The translations under genes and the position numbers were made by a program. The notes under the pieces were generated by a model. The model saw only the letters and a list, made by a program, of their open reading frames with translations. It was not told where the DNA came from and did no database searches. Positions 58,678-64,000 of a stretch of 64,000 bases of DNA are shown piece by piece. Each line of letters starts with the position of its first letter. Within the stretch, counting starts at the first letter, position 1. The stretch is from Deroplatys truncata (lineage: Eukaryota; Arthropoda; Insecta; Mantodea; Mantidae): assembly GCA_030765065.1 (NCBI GenBank), contig CM060984.1, forward strand, positions 100,545,488 to 100,609,487, read 5' to 3'.

Positions 58678-59532
58678 ACTTTCTCTACTACGTATAGTAA
58701 GTAGGGGTAGTATTGTATTCCACCCAAAAATTCGATACCGAGATTTCACCGGAAATACATGTTTTGAGACCCCTGAATAAAAAAAGCATTTCTGGTAACA
58801 TGTCCGTGTGTGTGTCTGCGTTCGTCTGTGTCTGTCTGTGAACAGCATAACTCAGAAACGAACACTCGGATAAACACCAAACATGGTATTTAGGTTCGGT
58901 GTCTTCCAGAGATGCGACACGAAGGTTTTCAAGAAAATCCCCCTCCCCAGACTACCCTTTACATGGAACATCTTTCGAAATTTTTAATTTTCTCAAAAAT
59001 GGCTCTAACGATTTTGATTAAAGTATCATATGTTTAAGATATTTTCACGACAAATGAAATGCATATCTCGAATTTCCTAGGAATGTCTCCAAAAGTATTC
59101 TTCATTGTGAACGACTTTTGCATAACTGGTAAACCATAAGAGATAGTCAAAATTTTACTACACAAAAAATGTAGATCGCGTTAAAATACACAATTTATGT
59201 CATATACATTTTTTGATGTTGAGTGAACCATTTTCGACATCTTGCTTGTTATTCCCTTAAGTTTTCCAAAACTTATACTTTTTCTCAAATGGGAATTCAT
59301 TATTCATTTTTTTGTCCTGGTAATGCAAAGAGAATGGAATACTCCACATAGCAACCGCTCTTAAAATATTTGACTATCGTTTAAAGCCTACTAATTCCCC
59401 TTGCATCTATAAGAAAATTAGCAATAGATTAACATCTCTATATCTCGATTAACATGAAGCAGATGGAGAATAAGCGTTTGTAAAAATAGTTTGTACAAGA
59501 GTAGAGAAAGTCATGTGAGTGTAACACACCAG
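58678..59532 (-). repeat. R1 repeat, complete, minus, with clear flanks
   Basis: 855 bp from ACTTTCTCTACTACGTATAG to ACACACCAG. ATTTTT at 58672-58677 and 59533-59538 is the apparent target duplication. One of the best single copies for defining the ends. Confidence 0.95.
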
Positions 59533-59588
59533 ATTTTTAGTGTAATCAATTCGATTACTAGCCACACTTAGCTGTTCAATGACTTAAA

Positions 59589-59589
<1 letters not shown>

Positions 59590-59627
<38 letters not shown>
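59590..59627. repeat. (TA)n microsatellite
   Basis: About 17 TA units. Confidence 0.95.
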
Positions 59628-59629
<2 letters not shown>

Positions 59630-59639
59630 GTAGTCCTCA

Positions 59640-60160
59640 TCCTGTACAGCGTAAACATTGTAAACTTATCGGTGTGTTATCTTCTCTGAAAATGCAAATA
59701 ATAATGCACATGGACAGCTAGGTATTTCTTCCTCAGCCAACACATAGTCATTTCATAACATCATTCGTTATCTAGGAAACGTTGCACAGCACTTTGAGAC
59801 TTATTTAACAACCCACAAAAAATATATCTAATGCTGTGAGCATTTAAAAAGAATTCTTCCTTCAGACGCTACAGCAAGTTCATAGTCAATGTGTATCCTC
59901 TTCAGCAATATTATAGAACCTTGTCATTCACAATCACCAAGGGTTTAGGTTTGTGTGTCTAGTATTGTGGCTTCCTTTCGATAACGCAGGAGTTGGGGAA
60001 AGGAAATATTTGGTTTAAAAATACCAGCACAATCGTCAAGTATCGCTTAATATTTTGATCTAAAAAAAATGGTGACAAAAATCCAAGAAGAAGGGCTTTG
60101 AAAGCATAAGTCTTTTGAATTCCGCTAATAAACCGTTATATTAAAAACCGTTTGAAACCT
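59640..60160. other. Unassigned sequence
   Basis: Nothing recognised. Confidence 0.35.
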
Positions 60161-60164
60161 ATAA

Positions 60165-60470
60165 TGGAAGTTAGAAGAAAAACAAGCTGGCTTTAGAAAA
60201 GGACGTTCATACAGCGATAATATTCTTATTATTAAATGGATTTTAGAAAAAAGACAAGAAGTCATTTTAGATACTCGTTATTGCTTTTATTGACCTAGAA
60301 AAGGATTTAATTTTATAAACAGAGCTGTTTTATGGAAAATAATGGACAAATACCCCCGGCACATTGTAGAGGTAGTTTAAATATATACATCCAAATCGAA
60401 AGTAATAATAACAAGCCAAGAGTGCAGCCCCTCATGCTCTCACCCACTTTATATTTATATATTATACTCG
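60165..60470 (+). pseudogene. LINE reverse transcriptase fragment
   Basis: The plus strand reads EEKQAGFRKGRSYSDNILII, WILEKRQEVILDTR, then a broken AFIDFEKAF block and RAVLWKIMDKYPRHIVEVV. These are the fingers and early palm of a non-LTR reverse transcriptase. It is followed by a degraded QGVRQGxxLSPTL block (RVQPLMLSPTLYLYI). The catalytic YADD block is not present. Confidence 0.75.
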
Positions 60471-60559
60471 TGAGTTCGTTATATTGCCGGGCCGTGGATC
60501 GCACTAATGCGTCCTCCGCAAGCTGTCTATTACACTGGGGGATTTTCCGTTCTCACTGT

Positions 60560-61330
60560 TACTAAGAGTGATAGTAACATGCGCTATAATAAATACTAAC
60601 CATGTTATAAGTTGTGTTGAAATTGGTGTTTCATCTGCATTGAGATATTCCTGCAATCTTCGGATGAAATTTTCATTAACACACATAAGTTCTTCTTGCG
60701 TAATATTCATAATTTCTGTTGTTGTATTGTCCTTAAGTCTGTCTATAGTGGGGAATTGTTCCTATAAACTTTATTATTTAGGTTTCCCACAAATAGAAGT
60801 CGCATAAAGAAGATCCGGAGAACGGGGTGGGTCATATTGCTTTAGAAATTATGCTGTCATAAAAAAACCACCTTTGGGTCTCCCAAGGAGTTTTGAGCAG
60901 TATGGACTGTGGCAAAATCTTGTTAGAAATATACGTTTTCTCTCCCATTATCTGATATCATTTGAAAACAATGGTGCACCTATCGGAATTTACGATATTA
61001 CTGAAAAATATGGACCCTATTATCCGTTTTGTTGTTACAGCACACCATACACCGATTTATACACGTTACGGAACTTCTTGAATTAAATGAGGATTCTCAG
61101 TGCTCCAATACCTACGAGGAGGTATACAAAATGGCCACTTAAATGAAACCATGCCTCATTAGAGAAAGTTATTAAATGTAGATCAACAGTAAAATCCAGT
61201 TAAAGAAATTGACTCGTTTTTCGTCACCACGAGGTTGTAATTCATGAACTACAGTTACTCTGTAGGATTTTAATTTTAAAACTTTAGTAACTGTACGAAC
61301 AGAGGTTTTGAAACACCCACTTTTTGTGCC
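60560..61330 (-). pseudogene. Transposase relic, Tc1/mariner superfamily
   Basis: On the minus strand and in several frames: RVAQKVGVSK (helix-turn-helix, about 61320), ELQPRGDEKRVNFFNW-like sequence, NEAWFHLSGHF (first-Asp block, normally DEAxFHLxGY; the Asp is Asn here), GPYF, and finally MNITQEELMCVNENFIRRLQ (60504-60710), the C-terminal helix of this family. The middle, including the second Asp block, is not readable. Inactive. Confidence 0.65.
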
Positions 61331-61334
61331 ACAC

Positions 61335-61790
61335 GTTTTAGGGCTTCTATTAGATTTCAGGTTAAAAGCTGAGGTTTTCTAACTTGTAGTTATTGTTACA
61401 TGTTAGTTAAATGCAGTTCCCCGTTTAAGGGTAGTTAACCTGGAGTTTGTTAACAATTTGGTATGGTTAGCAATATTTTCGTGCGCAATTCCGCGCCACC
61501 TGGATGGAAACTTGTAACATTAGATCTCTAAAATAACCTTTCTGCTGTAATTTGCTTGAGTTCGCCAACTGATTTCTTTGTAAAGTAAAATCTTAAGTTT
61601 CTATTAAATTAGTTTGAGGAATTTCATGATTAATATAGATCGTTTCTTAAGGCTTGGATGCATTCAGGAACGTATTAAGGCATACTTGTTACTAATATTA
61701 CGATTTGTATAGGTTAGGCAGTGGTACATTTCTAAATGTTATGCCGTTAGCTTAGTTTTCGCATTGGAATAGCATTTCGGTATGTTTAAA
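61335..61790. other. Unassigned sequence
   Basis: Nothing recognised. Confidence 0.35.
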
Positions 61791-61794
61791 AAAT

Positions 61795-63542
61795 CTGATG
61801 TGTTACACTCACATGACTTTCTCTACTTTTGTACAAACTATTTTTATAAACGCTTATTCTCCATATGCTTCATGTTAATCGAGACGTTAATCTTATTGCT
61901 AATTTTCTTGTAGGTGCAAGGAGAATTGGTAGGCTTTAAGCGATAGCCAAATGTTTTAAGAGCTGGTTGCTATGTGGCGAATTCCATTTTCTTTGCATGT
62001 CCAGGACATAAAAAAATCTGATGTGTTACACTCACATGACTTTCTCTACTCTTGTACAATCTAGTTTTACAAACGCCTATTCTCCATATGCTTTATGTTA
62101 ATCGAGATATCGAGATGTCAATCTTATTGTTAATTTTCTTGTAGATGCAAGGGGAATATGGTAGCTTTTAAGCGATGGTCAAATATTTTAACGCTGGTTG
62201 CTATGCGGCGCATTCCATTCTCTTTGCAAGTCCAGGACATAAAAAAATGAAGAACGAATTTGAGAAAAAGTATAAGTATTGGAAAATTTAAGGGAATAAC
62301 AAGCAATATCTCGAAAACGGTTCACTCAACAAAAGAAATGTATATGACATAAGTTGTGTATTTTAACAAGATCTACATTTTTTGTGTAGTAAAATTTTGT
62401 CTATCTCTTATGGTTTACCAGTTATGCAAAAGTCGTTCACAATGAAGAATACTTTTGGAGACATTCCCAGAAAATTCGAGATATACATTTCATTTCTCAT
62501 GACATTATCTTAAACATATGATATTTTAATCAAAATCGTTAGAGCCATTTTTGAGAAAATTAAAATTTTCGAAAAATGTTCCATGTAAAGGGTAGTCTGG
62601 GGTGGGGGGATTTTCTTGAAAACCTTCGTGTCGCATCTCTGGAAGATACTGAACCTAAATACCAAGTTTGGTGTTTATCCGACTGTTCGTTTTTGAGTTA
62701 TGCTGTTCACAGACACACACACACACACACAGACACACACACACACACACAGACACACACACACACACACACACAGACACACACACGGACATGTTTCCAA
62801 AAATACTTTTTTTGGATTCAGGAGGTCTCAAAACATGTATTTCCGGTGAAATCTCGGTATCGAATTTTTGGGTGGAATGCAATACTTCCCCTACTTACTA
62901 TACGTAGTAGAGAAAGTAAAAATGAATAACGAATTTGAGAAAATGTACAAGTATTGGAAAATTTAAGGGAATAACAAGCAATATCTCGAAAACGGTTCAC
63001 TCAACAAACAAAATATATATGACATAAATTGTGTATTTTAACGCGATCTACATTTTCTGTCTTGTAAAACTTTGCCTATCTCTTATGGTTTACCAGTTAT
63101 GCAAAAGTCGTTCACAATGAAGAATACTTTTAGACACATTCCCAGAAAATTCGAGATATACATTTCATTTGTCATGAAAATATCTTAAACATATGATATT
63201 TTAATCAAAATCGTTAGAGCCATTTTTGAGAAAATTAAAATTTTCGAAAAATTTTCCATGTAAAGGGTAGTTTGTGGTGGGGGGATTCTCTTGAAAACCT
63301 TCGTGTCGCATCCTTGGAAAATACTGAACCTGAATACCAAGTTTGGTGTTTATCCAACTGTTCGTTTCTGAGTTATGCTGTTCACAGACACACACACACA
63401 CATACACACACGGACATGTTTCCAAAAATGCTTTTTTTGGATTCAGGGGATCTCAAAACATGTATTTCCGGTGAAATCTCGGTATCGAATTTTTGGGTGG
63501 AATACAATACTTCCCCTACTTACTATACGTAGTAGAGAAAGT
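61795..63542 (+). repeat. R1 repeat interrupted by another R1
   Basis: The head at 61795-62016 ends at its internal A-tract. The body resumes at 62918 (AAAAATGAATAACGAATTTG) and runs to the right end GTAGTAGAGAAAGT at 63542. The gap is a complete R1 (62018-62917). The short CA tract of this copy is at about 63386-63412. Confidence 0.92.
62018..62917 (+). repeat. R1 repeat, complete, nested in another R1
   Basis: 900 bp from CTGATGTGTTACACTCACAT to GTAGTAGAGAAAGT, with AAAAAT on both sides (62012-62017 and 62918-62923). It has the longest CA/CAGA tract of the window (about 62711-62788). Confidence 0.95.
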
Positions 63543-63544
63543 AA

Positions 63545-63966
63545 AAATAATGATTTGCTGTTAGTGAAGTGTAAAATAGGATAGTTATACGTGTGGCTTA
63601 GTTTGAAAATAAGTTAGAGTATTTCGGAGTGTTGGGTTATGTGGGATTTCACTCTCAATATGATTTAGGATAATAGAACAGTAGATTTTGCATATAGATA
63701 ATATAAGAACGCGTTTGTACCGGAGAATGCTGCAGTCTCTCTTGATTGTACAACACGTATGGTATTAAAGTTGCGATTAAAGCATACGAAACTTATTAGA
63801 GAAAAAATGAAATAGTTTGTCCGATGTCCATTATACCATCGTACTTGTTTTATTACTGCCAGGTGCTTGATGGTACGGAGGTATTAGCCCTAAGGCCTCT
63901 CCACTACATTCAAATTTGTGACGACTACGTTTGAGAAACAACTTCGACAGGTGTGTTGAGTTAAAA
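63545..63966. other. Unassigned sequence
   Basis: Nothing recognised. Confidence 0.35.
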
Positions 63967-63969
63967 AAT

Positions 63970-64000
63970 CTGATGTGTTACACTCACATGACTTTCTCTA
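63970..64000 (+). repeat. R1 repeat, start only, runs off the window
   Basis: The R1 left end CTGATGTGTTACACTCACAT continues to the window edge, preceded by AAAAAAT. Confidence 0.9.

Noticed and set aside
62576..62929. 117-residue open frame with long Thr-His runs; similar frames at 44245-44602, 45118-45351, 52718-53083 and 63272-63532
   Set aside because: They are R1 repeats read through their CA microsatellite. The frame recurs only because the repeat recurs. There is no start context or domain.

Overview
The window looks like an intergenic and intronic stretch from a large, repeat-dense insect (or close arthropod) genome. It is AT-rich. Its DNA transposons are arthropod-type Tc1/mariner relics. 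It also holds tRNA-derived SINEs, many solo LTRs and broken non-LTR retrotransposons. No bacterial-style gene order is present. The repeat mix reminds me of polyneopteran insects (stick insect, cockroach, cricket), but this is an impression and not proven from the sequence.

Host coding sequence is scarce. The only convincing host gene is the 3' end of a plus-strand gene near the left edge. An exon at 1283-1496 and a terminal exon at 8333-8589 have clean splice signals, matching intron phase and GC-rich codons. I do not recognise the product. The intron between them (about 6.8 kb) carries a SINE split by an 8-bp-TSD hAT element, a solo LTR, a second SINE with a perfect 15-bp TSD and a copy of the dominant repeat.

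The rest is layered mobile DNA. At 9.5-19 kb there are several SINE families, a solo LTR (family C) and a dead Tc1 element. At 19-28 kb there are copies of the dominant repeat (called R1 here), a solo LTR-B nested in one of them, a 504-bp tRNA-headed SINE with a 14-bp TSD, and LTR-C and LTR-A copies. At 28-40 kb there are a 154-bp hAT MITE, a solo LTR-A inside or beside a LINE fragment, an R1 foldback, a dead mariner and LINE pieces. At 40-47 kb there is an R1-rich block including a four-unit array. At 47.5-50 kb lies a dead Tc1-family element with unusually long (about 370 bp) inverted repeats, each containing a tRNA-like sequence. At 50-54 kb there are two LINE fragments, one split by an R1 array. 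At 54-64 kb there are another long-TIR transposon relic, a solo LTR-B, more R1 copies and a self-nested R1.

The most interesting unit is R1: about 0.9 kb, non-coding, roughly 26 copies or fragments, perhaps a quarter of the window. It has a sharp left end (CTGATGTG), a sharp right end (GAGAAAGT), a 12-bp inverted repeat placed asymmetrically, a hairpin near the right end, and an internal CA microsatellite at a fixed position. It inserts at A-tracts with apparent AAAAAT duplications, including into its own internal A-tract. I cannot place it in a known superfamily with confidence. Nothing here looks like an operon or an active autonomous element: every transposase or reverse transcriptase seen is broken.
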